DNA from: Ascaphus truei | Lineage: Eukaryota > Chordata > Amphibia > Anura > Ascaphidae | Reading direction: 5' to 3' | Length of the DNA: 64,000 nt | NCBI GenBank assembly: GCA_036426205.1 | Contig: CM071573.1 | Location: forward strand, 73,196,580 to 73,260,579 | Shown here: in pieces, positions 23,390 to 34,909 of the stretch | How the letters are laid out: each line of letters begins with the position of its first letter | Position numbering within the stretch: the stretch's first letter is position 1 | Position numbers and translations under genes: made by a program | Notes under the pieces: model-generated | Seen by the model: only the letters and a program-made list of their open reading frames with translations | What the model was told of the DNA's origin: nothing | The model's database searches: none

Positions 23390-24873
23390 TATTTTACCAC
23401 TTTAAAAAAACAAAATACCATTTTTTTTTCAATTTGAGTGGTTTCATTAGAACTTTTGTTGACAACATTTTTTTTTTAAACTTTGTAATATTCAAATCGA
23501 AATAGCAGCAAAAAGAATCCCATCAGGTCCGCGCATCTCTGCTGTTTAACATTTTAAATGTAAATTTAAAAAAATGTGTGAATTCCTTCTAATTTGTTTC
23601 ACACAATTTTTGGCTTCATTTTTGCAAAAGTTAATGATATTTTTTTCATTTTTGCCAGAAGTTTGATGAATTTCATCAATGTTGCCAGAATTTTGCTAAA
23701 ATAGTAGTAGATGGCAGTATGGCATTGTATATCGCAAATTTCCCCCGGAGAAAGAGAAAACGTCAGCGATTGAGGTTGTGAACTTCAGCCGGGAATTTCA
23801 CACATCACTAGTAAATAAAATAATCTAGTAAATAAAAAGTCCTAAAGAAATTACCCTTGTAGACTTTAAGGGGCTTGTTCTTTATCAGCCAAGGCCCAAA
23901 TTCCCTGATTGATGTCAATTCAGCTGATATAGAGAAAGTCCATAAAGATCTTCCAACAACAACAGTATATTCCTATATATTCATATGATTAAAAAAATAA
24001 TACTTTCAATATCTTTAGAACCCCTTCTTATCAAGCACATTTGTATTTTATTGAGGGTAGGGAAATTACTCTACAAATTAATTGTCAGTTTTTGAAAACA
24101 ATAAGAACATTTGGTCTTATTAAAAAATATTGACTTATCTGTAATGATACATTTTTATTATTATTTGAACTGTACATGTTTTATATAAAACCCCTAAATG
24201 CAATTATAAGATAAAGTGGCAATCGCAATAAGCCTTGTTAAAGCTAATGACACCTATAATACTAGTTATGAGTGCAGACATTTTTCTTATTCCCAATTCT
24301 GGGCTATCAAGCTTTAGCTGTTGCTTGACATCAATGGCTCATTCAGTTCAGATTTGGCAGTACCTCAAGTACACTGAGAAAGTACTACCTTGGCATTTCT
24401 GGTTTACGGCTATGCAAATATGTGTGTGCAAGATTGCGTGACAGGTTTATAACCAATTCTGACATGTTTTTCATGGGAAAGGAGATCAAAAAACTGAAAT
24501 GTTCAACTGACTGTTTCCATACATTTCCTAAGAAATACTTGACGTTGGCATAGAATTCTCATACGTTTGAACCGCATTATTGGAGTTTTAGTTTGCTAGG
24601 TACAGTTACAAATCAAAAACAACCATCTGAATCCCAGCGCGCATCCCAGACTGGCTGGCCATTTAGTACTGACTTTTCTACATTTTTAACCTAAGTCTAA
24701 TAACACAGGAGTAATTTAGTTGCCTATCTTGATCGAACAATGATTTAAGCCTGCTGACCCTGAATACAATTGCTTAATGTTCGACCTATCCTATGGACTA
24801 AACTTGGGGAAATATGAGAAAGTGCCCATAAAGGGTTAAATGAAGGGAGCATAATGCTTTTTATGATTTAGTG
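23390..24873. other. anonymous AT-rich DNA
   Basis: No gene. From about 23520 to 23815 there is a weak dyad (GCGCATCTCT at one end, CACATCACTAGT at the other) that may be a very old hAT MITE. The rest is unremarkable. Confidence 0.5.
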
Positions 24874-25090
24874 CAGGGGTGCTAAACTCCAGTCCCCCCC
24901 TCCTGATCCCCCCACCCCGCAACAGGTTAGTTGTTCAGGATATCCCAGTATCAGCACAGGTGGCTCAATCGAAGACTGAACCCCTGATTGAGCCACCTGT
25001 GCTGAAGCTCGGACTGATTGAGCCACCTGAAAATCTGACCTGTTGGAGGGGGCTTGAGGACTGATTTGCACCCCTGGGCTTGCACACCTG
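24874..25090. mobile_element. hAT-type MITE with duplicated right end
   Basis: Left end CAGGGGTGCTAAACTCCAG. The right end TTTGCACCCCTG (to 25076) is followed by a second, diverged copy GCTTGCACACCTG (to 25090). ATTTAGTG flanks the outer borders exactly (24866-24873, 25091-25098), so the 14-bp repetition is part of the inserted element. The centre is a long stem of AGCCACCTGTGCTGAAGC type. Confidence 0.85.
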
Positions 25091-25098
25091 ATTTAGTG

Positions 25099-26290
25099 CA
25101 TAAGCCAGTAACAAATTTCCCTTAACATTATGAAGGAAAACTGTGGGTGTGCAAATTGCTTTGTGAAAAATACAATGCTCACATTTCTCACATATTTTTA
25201 TAGTTACAAATGAGGATAACACTGCAAAGGGCCACAAAACCATGCACACAGTCACTTCTCTTTTGGTGCAAGCTGTGCTGATGTTGCCACAGTTTACATT
25301 TGGGAATACATGACAACAATATCACTCCATAAACATTATTCCATCCTAAGGCAGGCACTTCTTTTGCAACTCTAGGCAATTCTGGATCTCGCTATACTCC
25401 ATTATGTCTGCTAATCACCAAACCCTGGCATCAAATGTCTAACGTTCTGGTCTGTTGTCACGATTCGCATTATGAACACTGTCATTCCAAATAATACTTC
25501 CTCCACCTCCATGCCTCCAGTTGTACAAGTTTAATTTACCAAAGTAAGCCTTAACACCACTTTATTTTAAATAGCTATTTTGACTTAATATTGTACCTTC
25601 CAAAGGCATATTGAAATAGCTGTGTGAGTCCCACTAAAAATAAGAAATTCGTTTTGAGGTTATTTTCTTCTTTTTTAAGAGATAAGAAGACTAAGGTGAT
25701 TCCATTTGCTATAATGATAAGGTGAAAAAACACAATTTAAAGTCAGGTATACCTAAAATAGTATTTTTTCATAGTTTTTTTTATTAGTTTGTTAACTTTA
25801 CCCGTTCGATTAAAATAATATTTAATCATAATCTATAATCAGCGATGAGCAAAATTATTCTGTCAACTATGCAACCAACAGATAAATTGGCAAATTTATC
25901 CCAGCAATTTCCGTACATGGAATAAAAAGTGGAACGCATTAGGTGTACCCTTGAACATTTGCAGATGTTTTTATAAATGAGGGCTTGGGGGTTAAATTAT
26001 ACTTTATGAATTTACTGTATGCAGGAATCTTCCAAATTCCACTTCTGCATTTATGCTTAGAGACTTCTACAGTACACAATTGCTATACAAATGGATGTTT
26101 TCAATTCACAGAAATAAGTCAAATAGATACATATTATGAAAACAAACCTGTAGAAAATAGAAGCCCAATATGTCATGCAAAAGGACTGTTTCCTCTTATA
26201 ACATTTAAACATTTTGTGTGTTAAAAAGGAATACGTGGTTATACACTGGGCCGGCTGGGAATATTATGGGGCTCGATGCAGGGATATGGG
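25099..26290. other. anonymous DNA
   Basis: Nothing recognised. Confidence 0.6.
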
Positions 26291-26299
26291 GGGTGGGGC

Positions 26300-26515
26300 C
26301 TCTTACCTTCTCCTTTGCATCTCTTCCTGCAGGGTCTCTCATCATGGCGCTGTGAAGTCAAAGGGTGTTGTGTTGACATGACAAGGTGACGTCACGTAAA
26401 GTGGTGATGACGCAACGTGTCGTCCCGTTGTCATGGCAACGAAACACCATTTGACATTGCGCATCATGATGAGGGACCCTGTAGGAAGAGATGGTGAAGG
26501 AGAAATTAATAGAGT
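26300..26515. mobile_element. foldback MITE, GC-rich, family uncertain
   Basis: About 100-bp arms: TCTTCCTGCAGGGTCTCTCA (26323 on) is inverted as TGAGGGACCCTGTAGGAAGA (to about 26490). TTGTCATGGCAACG and GTTGACATGACAAG pair near the centre. The TTGYCATGRCAAC core is shared with the hAT MITEs at 10542-10883 and 47402-47697. Outer borders are not defined. Confidence 0.65.
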
Positions 26516-26789
26516 TACAGAGTCCCCACAATCTCCCCCGTCAATGAGTTTCATGGTTGTGGGGAAGTGTGTGGGTCCTCTGTAACCGTTTCTATTTCCA
26601 CGTATACTTTAGGAATGTACTGTAAATCATGCAACTATAGAGAGGACTAGATTACTGGGAGTCTATAGATGATTGTCAAATAAGCAAATTTCCTCTTTCA
26701 TGTAAGATCAAAAGAAAGCAATCCAAAAACATGTGTCTACTTTGATTTCGATCATTTTACTATGGAACAAAAATGATAGTATTGTATTG

Positions 26790-26953
26790 TATGTCTTTAT
26801 TTATATAGTGCTATTAATGTACATAGCGCTTCACAGTAGTAATACATGTGGTAATCAAATAAATAACAGAGCATGGGAATAAGTGCTTTAGACATAAAAG
26901 TAACATTAAGGAAGAAGAGTCCCTGCCCCGGGGAGCTTACAGTCTAATTAGTA
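26790..26953 (-). mobile_element. L2-group LINE 3'-end fragment
   Basis: On the minus strand it reads ...GTAAGCTCCCCGGGGCAGGGA, then GCGCTATGTACATTAATAGC and ACTATATAAATAAAGAC at the 3' end. This is the common L2-group terminal region of frogs. It abuts the mariner MITE at 26954. Confidence 0.7.
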
Positions 26954-27285
26954 CAGGCATACCCCGGTTTAAGGACACTCACTTTAAGTACACTCACGAG
27001 TAAGGACATATCGCCCAATAGGCAAACGGCAGCTCACGCATGCGCCTGTCAGCACGTCCTGAACAGCAATACCAGCTCCCTACCTGTACCGAAGCTGTGC
27101 TCAAGCTGGGAGACTATAGAGCCTATTACAAATGCGTTATTTACGTCAGTTATGCACGTATATGACGATTGCAGTACAGCACATGCATCGATAAGTGGAA
27201 TAAAGGTAGTGCTTCACTTTAAGTACATTTTCGCTTTACATACATGCTCCGGTCCCATTGCGTACGTTAATGCGGGGTATGCCTG
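26954..27285. mobile_element. mariner-type MITE, copy 2
   Basis: CAGGCATACCCCGG ... GCGGGGTATGCCTG with TA at 26952-26953 and 27286-27287. 332 bp. It matches 23057-23389 in the same orientation with only scattered substitutions. Confidence 0.92.
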
Positions 27286-27287
27286 TA

Positions 27288-29200
27288 CTGTAGCACCTTA
27301 AAACACTAAATATATTAACACTTAAATTCGTCAGAAAAAGCTCATAAGTAGACAACACCGATTACCATATTTAGTCAAATAGGTTGCTGAGTACACATCA
27401 GTGTGTACTGTCCATTCCAGTTCCCAGCAAAGTCAACATGAGAGTAAATTGTCACTAGTTTCCAGCTTTATGTTTGTGACTCCCATAACATGCATTTCTC
27501 ATAGTTTACACATGCAGTGAAAAGCTATAAACCAACCACTGTAGTCATTAGATCATGGTAGATGAGCACAACGACAAAAAAATGTAATATCAATGAGATG
27601 TAATAAAGTTAAAAGAGTAATTGGGGTTTTATGACCCACTAACTTATAACTAAGAATCAGCAAATATTAACTCGAATGAATAATGTATGAATTAATAAAG
27701 TTCTGCATAAGATAAAGCAAGAGCCCCAAATGGGTAAATTACCTTTTTATCCTTCTTATGGCGACACACTCCAATAGCTGCCTATTTGGAAAAAAATATG
27801 CTTATATAAATATTTGTGTTGCTAAACATACAGGTTAACCACATGTGCACGTTCAGATTTTATTTTTTTATAATGCTATATCATTTTAAACACTGCAGTC
27901 ATTTTATATCTAAAAGCACTATTATTTTATTAAAATGTTATGAAGAGGAGGTATGTATTTTTTATATACTGTATTATATATTTTTCATGACAAATTTATT
28001 GATCTCGTTTCTTCTTTTCTCTCATCTTTTCTAAATTGTGCAGGATTATATATTTTTCCTTATACTTGTGTGTACCGTAGGAGGTTTTAGTTTCCAGCAA
28101 CAGCAGCTGCAGCAGCAGCAGTTCTGTTTATTGAAGGAAAGTATAGAGTATTGTATACATATTTATATTTAGAGCACTAAGAATCATCTCTGTTGTATAG
28201 TAATAATTGGTTAATTGCTTAATCTCTATTTTGTCATAGAGTGAGGAAATGCAAGCAATATTATCAGGATATGATTGATGCCCATTTTAGCCATTCCGTG
28301 GAAATCAACCCTGTACAGGCTCGAGTGATTCAATGAGTAGCACCAAACTGTGAATTCCAAAATAGAGAATTCCAAGGTCATAGAGTGGGCATAGATATTG
28401 CTCAACGAGAGACATTTGATGGGAGAACTTTGTGAGTTACTGAGGCATTACATCCCAGGTATCCCACCGTTGGTCACATGCAGCATGAGTGTATGGCTAA
28501 AAATACTGTTGGATGCCATGCTCGCCTGTCTGACAAATGATACCATTTACTATTAAAATGAAAGAGGAATATCTTCTGACTGCTTTTTGAGACCCTTGTT
28601 TCAATGAATGATTTTGTGCATAGCCGGATATAGACAATAACACAGTACAGGGAGGAACTTGTCTAGAGTACAAGCATTGGTGGGATATTAGTAGCAGATG
28701 CAATTATGCGTCTACCTCGAGTGATTTGTTGTACCCCAAAAGGGTCCCACCTAGGAATATCTTTGTTCTGTTGAATCCTACAGGGGTGTAGTCAGCAAAG
28801 TATAATGCGCAGTTGAGAGGCTTCCTCTTGTGATGTTTGGGGAAGGGCAGCCAATGTGTACTCCAATATGGAGATGGGGGCACAAAGAGGGTGCACACAA
28901 CATGATTGGTGGCACATCCGACGAGCTCCCAAGAAGAGAGACTGCAGCGAGCTGGGTCCGCGTGAACAAATAGAAATAAAAGGGACCTTTAGTTATTAAA
29001 AACAAAGACAGACTATTAGAGAAAGACGGTTAGAGGATTTGAAAGAGCGAGGACACAGTGACACAAGCAAGAGTCGAAACAAAGAATTAAGTTTTCAAAC
29101 TAAAACAGAATTCTTATAAATAAAAAGAAATAGTAAGAAAGTTTGCAGGAGTACCTATTGGATATAATAGTGACAGTTAAAAAAAGAGAGATACTGTATT
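27288..29200. other. anonymous DNA
   Basis: No gene is supported. A CAGCAACAGCAGCTGCAGCAG-type tract (28097-28123) is the only notable sequence. The frame over it stops within about 25 codons and shows no conserved context. 28260-29060 is less AT-rich but has no recognised domain. Confidence 0.5.
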
Positions 29201-29202
29201 GT

Positions 29203-29321
29203 GTGTGCTCATTTGCATTTAATTTCCCAGTATCCCTGGCTGCAGTGGAAGCGCTGTATGCTAAGAGATACAGGCAAAAAGCACTTTTGCAGACCTGTCT
29301 GAGACATGTGAATGTGCTCAC
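29203..29321 (+). mobile_element. short dispersed MITE ('family A'), copy 1
   Basis: GTGTGCTCATTTGCAT at the left and ATGTGAATGTGCTCAC at the right are imperfect inverted ends. The interior has TTTCCCAGTATCCCTGGCTG and GCAGACCTGTCTGAGACATG. A second copy is at 48364-48483, with partial copies near 39400-39500 (inverted) and 41266-41312. The family name is mine; I do not know it. Confidence 0.75.
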
Positions 29322-29934
29322 AGGTAATATTTGAATTTGCTCTAGTGTGTTGAAGAGGTGAAAAAGAGAAGTGAAAGAGTGAACATAAATACAATATAAA
29401 ATAAAAAAGGTAAGCATACATCTTGTTTCCTGTGTATGTAAAGAGAATGTCAAATATGTTGATAGACAAATAGTGATAGGAATACCTATCGTATTGTACA
29501 TAGACTGGTAGGAAGATAGATAACATTGACAGAGAATAGACAGCAATGTAACTACTTTAGATGATTAAATATATACATAGACAGGGTGACAAATTAGGAG
29601 AAGTCTAAGAGGTAGGGTAGGTTGACAGATAAATAAGCTTTTAGATATGTAACAACAGATGCGGCAGGTGGTATTTGTTTTCAGATTACTGAACTTCAGG
29701 ATAAGCTAAGTGGGATTCCACCAACAACACGCACATTAAGGGAGCAATTCCTGACAACTTAAGTTGGCATAAGGCTGTACCACTTGGCACTGTGATACTA
29801 CATAACAGAGAACAATATTTATAGCTCTATATAAATATCACAGCTCTTCCCAGGTGAAGCCAAATGAATAGAATTGCCTCATAGAAAGGTTTGGCAACTT
29901 ATTGTGGAATTAGGGAAGTGAGGTTGGGAATAAG
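29322..29934. other. anonymous DNA
   Basis: Nothing recognised. GATAGAC-like A/T/G-rich sequence. Confidence 0.6.
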
Positions 29935-29938
29935 TTAA

Positions 29939-30296
29939 AGCAGCACTCCTGGTGGCATTTAAAAAAAATCATGCTGTAGATCTGAAGCAGGGGGTCTCCG
30001 GCGCTGAACCATGTTAATTTCAGCTCTGGGGACCCCGCCGGCTTCCTGAGATACTTACTTTGGAAGGGGGTGCTGGTAGCAGCTCCAGCTGGGCTAGTTA
30101 GGCCTTACATAATGGCGGCTTAAATGTCCCACATCCTGGGGGCCAATAGTAAGCCATCAAGTCATCCCTTGCAGTTTCCTATTGGGCCACGTGATGCGGG
30201 AAATTTAAAGTGAGCAAGAGACACCGCTACCCCCTTCCAAGTTAAGTTTCTCGGGAAGCAGGGAGTTCCCGTAATAAAATCACATGTAATGCTGCT
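29939..30296. mobile_element. TTAA-target MITE (AGCAGCA ends)
   Basis: TTAA lies at 29935-29938 and 30297-30300. Ends AGCAGCACTCCTGG and CATGTAATGCTGCT share the terminal AGCAGCA. The interior is GC-richer, with GGGGTCTCCGGCGCTGAA. piggyBac- or Kolobok-like by target site. Non-coding. Confidence 0.75.
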
Positions 30297-30613
30297 TTAA
30301 AGTTATTAGACCTAACACCCCAAAATAGGAACAAAGTACGAGTAACATTTTGGTCTTATTCTAATTGCACCTTTTATCTAATGGTTAGGAAAAACTAATT
30401 CTTACTGATAATAAATCCCATTTATTTTCTTAGCATTCTATTACTGTTCCATACAAATATACTTTATTACAAACTGGAGTGGTTGTTATTACTAAGACTC
30501 TGCATCCAGGGAACCTGGTACCTGACTGGCCACCTCCGGTGAGTGAGGTAAGGCAAATTAAGCTATCTGTGAGCTGATAACTCTAGGGAGGGGAGCAGAG
30601 TTTTCATCAAAGG

Positions 30614-30808
30614 CAGGGGTGGCCAACTCCAGTCCCCAAGGGCTACCAACAAACCTGGTCTGCAGGATATCCTTGCTTCAGCACAGGTTGCTCAATCAGA
30701 GGCTCAGTCTTTGCCTGAGCCTCTGATTGAGCCACATGTGCAGAAGCAAGAATATCCTGAAAACCTGACTGGTTGGTGGCCCTTGATGACTGAAGTTGGC
30801 CCCCCCTG
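30614..30808. mobile_element. hAT-like MITE (CAGGGGTGGCCAACTCC ends)
   Basis: CAGGGGTGGCCAACTCCAGT at the left is inverted as ACTGAAGTTGGCCCCCCCTG at the right. The long inner stem contains GATATCCTTGCTTCAGCACA and AGGCTCAATC-type arms. Same family as 24874-25090 and the half element at 38752-38852. The flanking octamers do not match. Confidence 0.8.
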
Positions 30809-31435
30809 AGTTACTTGGGATGTGCAAGCAACACACAAATACACTAAAGTTACTACCCAAAAAAGTTCAAAAGCTTGCAAAATTTGATACAGTAGAACCT
30901 TTAGCACAAATTGTTTAAAGAAATTGACAAATTTCCCTAGAGAAGAATATACCCTGCAATAGGCTAATATTAATTGAAATGATTTGAATATACCTTGCAA
31001 ATTCAAAATAGCTCTGCGGATGAGTATTTTTCTGAATCCTACCAGACCTCAACCTGCAAGGGCGCCGGCAAGACTACTTTTGATGGAAGGGTCAGGGTCA
31101 AAGCCAGAGACATACAGTATAATCAGCAAAAACATCCAGGGATTGATCATCAACTGGTTCGTACTCTTATACTACAGAACTCCCGGATGAGAGGGCAGGT
31201 GTGGGAGAAGACAGGGGACGGATTACTTGGTGCAAAATTAGAGTGCATCACAATTTGCATCTGTGAGTGCTACTGTTTCCCATTTTCTTTGTGTTAGTTG
31301 TTGAGCATGGAGGGGAGATGTTGGGACCAAGGCCCTGGCTAGTTGTGGAGTGGAGGAGCAGGGGGTGACAGGGCTCAAACATGGCTACATCTAGTGGATA
31401 TTTTTTTGCAGGTGTTGATTTTCCAATTAGTCCCG
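30809..31435. other. anonymous DNA
   Basis: No recognised feature. A 100-codon frame at 30995-31297 has no known domain. Confidence 0.55.
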
Positions 31436-31439
31436 TTTC

Positions 31440-31655
31440 ATCTTTCAGTGAGCTTGAAGCAGGGGAACCTGGTTCAATTCCCGGTGTCGGCTCCTTGTGA
31501 CCTTGGGCAAGTCACTTTATCTCCCTGTGCCTCAGTCACAAAAACATAGATTGTAAGCTCCATGGGGCAGGGACCTGTGCCTGAAAAATGTCTCTGTAAA
31601 GCGCTACGTAAAACTAGCAGCGCTATACAAGAACATGTTAAAAATAAAAAAAAAA
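31440..31655 (+). mobile_element. CORE-SINE (MIR-like), with L2-type tail
   Basis: Box B of a tRNA-like promoter (GGTTCAATTCC, 31471-31481) is followed by the CORE domain (TGTGACCTTGGGCAAGTCAC, then CTCCCTGTGCCTCAG, about 31496-31535). Then comes an L2-related tail (ATTGTAAGCTCC, GGGGCAGGGACC, GCGCTACG...GCGCTATACAAG) and an A-rich end (31640-31655). Order and motifs match MIR-type SINEs, which use L2 machinery for movement. Box A is not clear, so the 5' end is uncertain. Confidence 0.9.
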
Positions 31656-33854
31656 GCCCCAGCATCCCGCGCTTATCGCGATTGCTTTGTTTGAATTTCA
31701 TGGATTCTGTTTCTTTGGGTGCAATTAAATGAATGAATTGCAATATGTACAGTACTGTGCTACTGAGCAACTGTGTCAATTTAAGGTGTTTAAAAAACAG
31801 AACTCTAAAATGCCATTTTCCGCACTCGCGTCTTAAGGCGGTAAGGTTGGAAGACATCATGCGTTATGACATCGGTATTCCGATGTACACAACGCGTGAA
31901 GTGTTTGAATAATGGCCGCTGCAGCTTAAGTGCCGCTGGTTTCCATGTTCTTAGTGTCAATTATAGATGTAACCAAAGTATTGCAACCTGTGTCTCTCTC
32001 GTGTGGAATAGCGCCAGCCTTTTCTCGCGATTTAAAGCAATGCCTGCACCACCCTCTGGTGCATTGTGTGTCCCTGCAGCGGCTCAAGGGTTGCAGTAAT
32101 GTTGACTACGTCTGTAAATCCACCAGGTGTAAGATGACTTTAACCTCTGCGCCCAAGAAGTTAACATCATATGGAAGAAACTCAAACAACAAGTTTGATC
32201 AAAATCATCTTTGACACATATGAGGTATTGAGAAACTACTGTGGCCTATTACATTACGTAAAATACATTTACCTTAGTTCCTTTGCAGACAGAGTGCCCT
32301 GTGAAGTTATTAAAATTGAACCATAAAAAGCTGTTCTCAGACTGTTCATTTTAAAGTACAATAAACTTCCATGGAAAAGGAAATTACTTTTGTGACTTGC
32401 ATTGTTTTCTGCATCATTACCCTTTAGATTGTTAAGATGCCTTTGACATGTGTGCAATGTGTTTCAATGCAGTCGTAAAATAAAAATGTAGTTTTACCAT
32501 ACATCAGGAGCAGCAGTAGGAGAGCAGCAGGAGAAGCAGCAGCAGTAGGAGTAGAAGCAGCAGGAGCAGCAGCTGGACCCTAAATTCCATGACCAGTAGT
32601 ACCACCTGAGACTTGATGGCAAACATGTACCAAATCGGGCCACTCACTAATATCAAAGAGCTGGATGAGTGACAGACATTACAGAGAGATGGCATATAAT
32701 GCCACAATATGTTGCCACCTGTCCTGTGCCATGTGTTATTCATCATTCTAAGAATAACAAGATTGATCAAATATACTGCATGCACACATTACATGACTGA
32801 GCATGAAACTCTCCTCTCCTAAATTCACCTCTGCTGTTCCAATTCTTCGGGATAATAGTGCACCATGTGGTCTTCAAGAATTAGTTTGCTTGCCTTAGCC
32901 AGGTTCACCCCGCCTCCCCCAGTGACTGTTCTCCCACAGAATAGGCACAGGATCATAAAGGTATGGTTTAAATGACCTCCCACTCTCCATCCCAGACTCC
33001 CAGTTCCTGCTGAGATGGGGGTATTACCGGTGTTGGTAACAGGGAATTGGAAGTATCACTGGAGATTGTCTGTCCCTAGTTATGGTTGTGGTGGCTCTCC
33101 TACTATGAAGTGGGGATGGGGATTAGTGGTGTTGAACTGTGGCCTGTCTACAGCAAGACTGCTAGTGGTGTCAAAAGCAGGTCTCCCTGTGAAGTGGGCG
33201 CAGGTGACTGTGCATGGCTGTGGTCCCAAGAAGGACCACTTATTCCCCCAGAGCATGATGGCACTACATAGGTAGCAGTGGGTCACTGCTAAAACCTGTA
33301 CAGCTCCCTGGGGTGTTCAGGTGAAATATGTCCAAACCCAACATGATAGGGTCCTTTTCTTATAGAGCGGGCCAGCCCAATTGGGCAGCACAGCCAGTGA
33401 CCGGGGGGCGCAGCCACCCCGAACCAGGTGGGCCACAGGAGTGGCCAGGAGCAAGACGTGGGAGGGGCCAGAAGGGGGGTTATACCTGCGGCCAGGAGCA
33501 AGGATCGGTCACTTGCTCCTGGCTCGCAACAGAATCGGACATACCTCTCCTCTGCCATTCCCGGGCACTACCCCCTCCGGTATAGCCATGCTGCTTAAAT
33601 CGGCGGTGAGGGGGGAGGCGGGACTCAGGGAGTTGCCACTGTTAGTTTCTCCTCTTGACACTGTCTTTTGACCCCCACATCCGCCTCCTCATCAACAGAG
33701 CCGCGAGTCTTACCACTATTCCTCTCAGTAGTAGCCTGACCTCGTCTTTTCTGTTCAACTACCCCTGACTGTGTCCTCCTCCTCAACTGGCACAATATCA
33801 GAACTAGAACTACATATAACTATAACTAACTCACTATGACCTCTAAATACTAAC
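31656..33854. other. anonymous DNA, GC-rich in its second half
   Basis: 32503-32575 is a GGAGCAGCAG/GTAGGAG minisatellite. 33000-33700 is GC-rich with many short open frames on both strands but no recognised domain. It could be an unrecognised LTR or MITE next to the solo LTR. A perfect 12-bp hairpin sits at 33491-33502 / 33512-33523. Confidence 0.5.
32503..32575. repeat. CAG/GGA-rich minisatellite
   Basis: Imperfect GGAGCAGCAG, AGTAGGAG and AGAAGCAG units over about 70 bases. The poly-Leu minus-strand frame through it is a translation artefact. Confidence 0.85.
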
Positions 33855-34905
33855 TGTAGGCCCATTTCCCTTTGACTAAGGAAACTACATGTGCTGATTA
33901 CCTGTATGCTCACAGGAGGCCTAATCCTCCACCACTGGGAGCCTGGGTTGAGCTCTTTCCTCCTTGGTACATCACCTCCACCTGGGAGGGATCCCAGCGC
34001 AGCAGGATAACCCTGCACAGGAACCAATTACAGTGAATAATACACACACAGGTATACAGTCTAGATAACAGATTTACTGACATACGCATATCAATACAAT
34101 ACAATACAATAACACCCACACAATACCCCCACATCCGGCGTGGTTCCCCCCAAAGTACTGAGGGCACCCTAAGCACATAAACATCAGGTGTCTATAAGGC
34201 AATCCCACCGAAAGTGTATGTATCTACCCCTGTGTGAGATCGTTTGTGCACGTGGTACCTCTCCTTGTCTCAAGCCAGACCAGGATATATAGTAGATGTT
34301 GGATCAGCAGAACTGCAACGTGATCCCATGACGCAGGGTCTGCCCAGTCCTTTCTCTCCTCACCGGTGCCGTCCATGTCTTGAGGGAGCTCCAGCAGGAG
34401 TGTCTTCCTTAATGTCTCTGAGGTAGCCTGGGTCTGGTCCAAGACCGCAGGCCGCAGCTCACCGCGTGGCCGTCCATCTGACGGTGCAACACACCCTCAC
34501 TATGCAATACTACTGTAGTGCTACGGGGAAGCGTCCCATTCTGGGGGCCTTCCCTACAGCATCCACAACTTAGAAGGGGATCTGGGGCCTATGGGGAAAA
34601 TCTGGCCGAGTCCGCGAGCCATTGGGACCTGAACACTACCTTCCTCCTTGCTCTCCTCCTACCAACTGAGCGTGCACCTCGTTCGTGCAAAAAACCACTC
34701 TCCTCCTTCCCTGCATATGCCTCTAAGGCTCCTGTGACATGTAGTCCCTTGTGGAGCCGTCTCCTAAGATGGCTGCTGCAACTAACTCTTTGCACATGCG
34801 CAATACTCAAGATGGCGGCCCCATGTCATCGATACGCCGCAGAGCTCCCTCACCCCGCAGCTGTCCCACTCCCCAATACAGGAGGTAACAGGGGACCCGG
34901 CTACA
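33855..34905 (-). mobile_element. solo LTR, minus orientation, with TAAC target duplication
   Basis: On the minus strand it starts TGTAGCCGGGTCCCC at 34905 and ends GGGAAATGGGCCTACA at 33855, so ends are TGTA...TACA. TAAC lies at 33851-33854 and 34906-34909, a 4-bp target duplication. The segment near 33915-34090 (AGGCCTAATCC, CTGGGAGCCTG, AATAATACACACAC) matches the LTR at 15268-16240 in the same orientation, so they are related families. No internal region, PBS or polypurine tract lies beside it, hence solo. Confidence 0.82.
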
Positions 34906-34909
34906 TAAC

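Noticed and set aside
28097..28123. CAG-rich tract as a possible poly-Gln exon
   Set aside because: The frame ends soon after, the splice context is weak, and flanking residues do not match a family I can name. Kept as a short repeat only.
33855..34905. Possible host gene in short frames such as 34518-35072
   Set aside because: The region is defined as a solo LTR by TG...CA ends and a TAAC duplication. The 184-codon frame overruns its border and has no domain.
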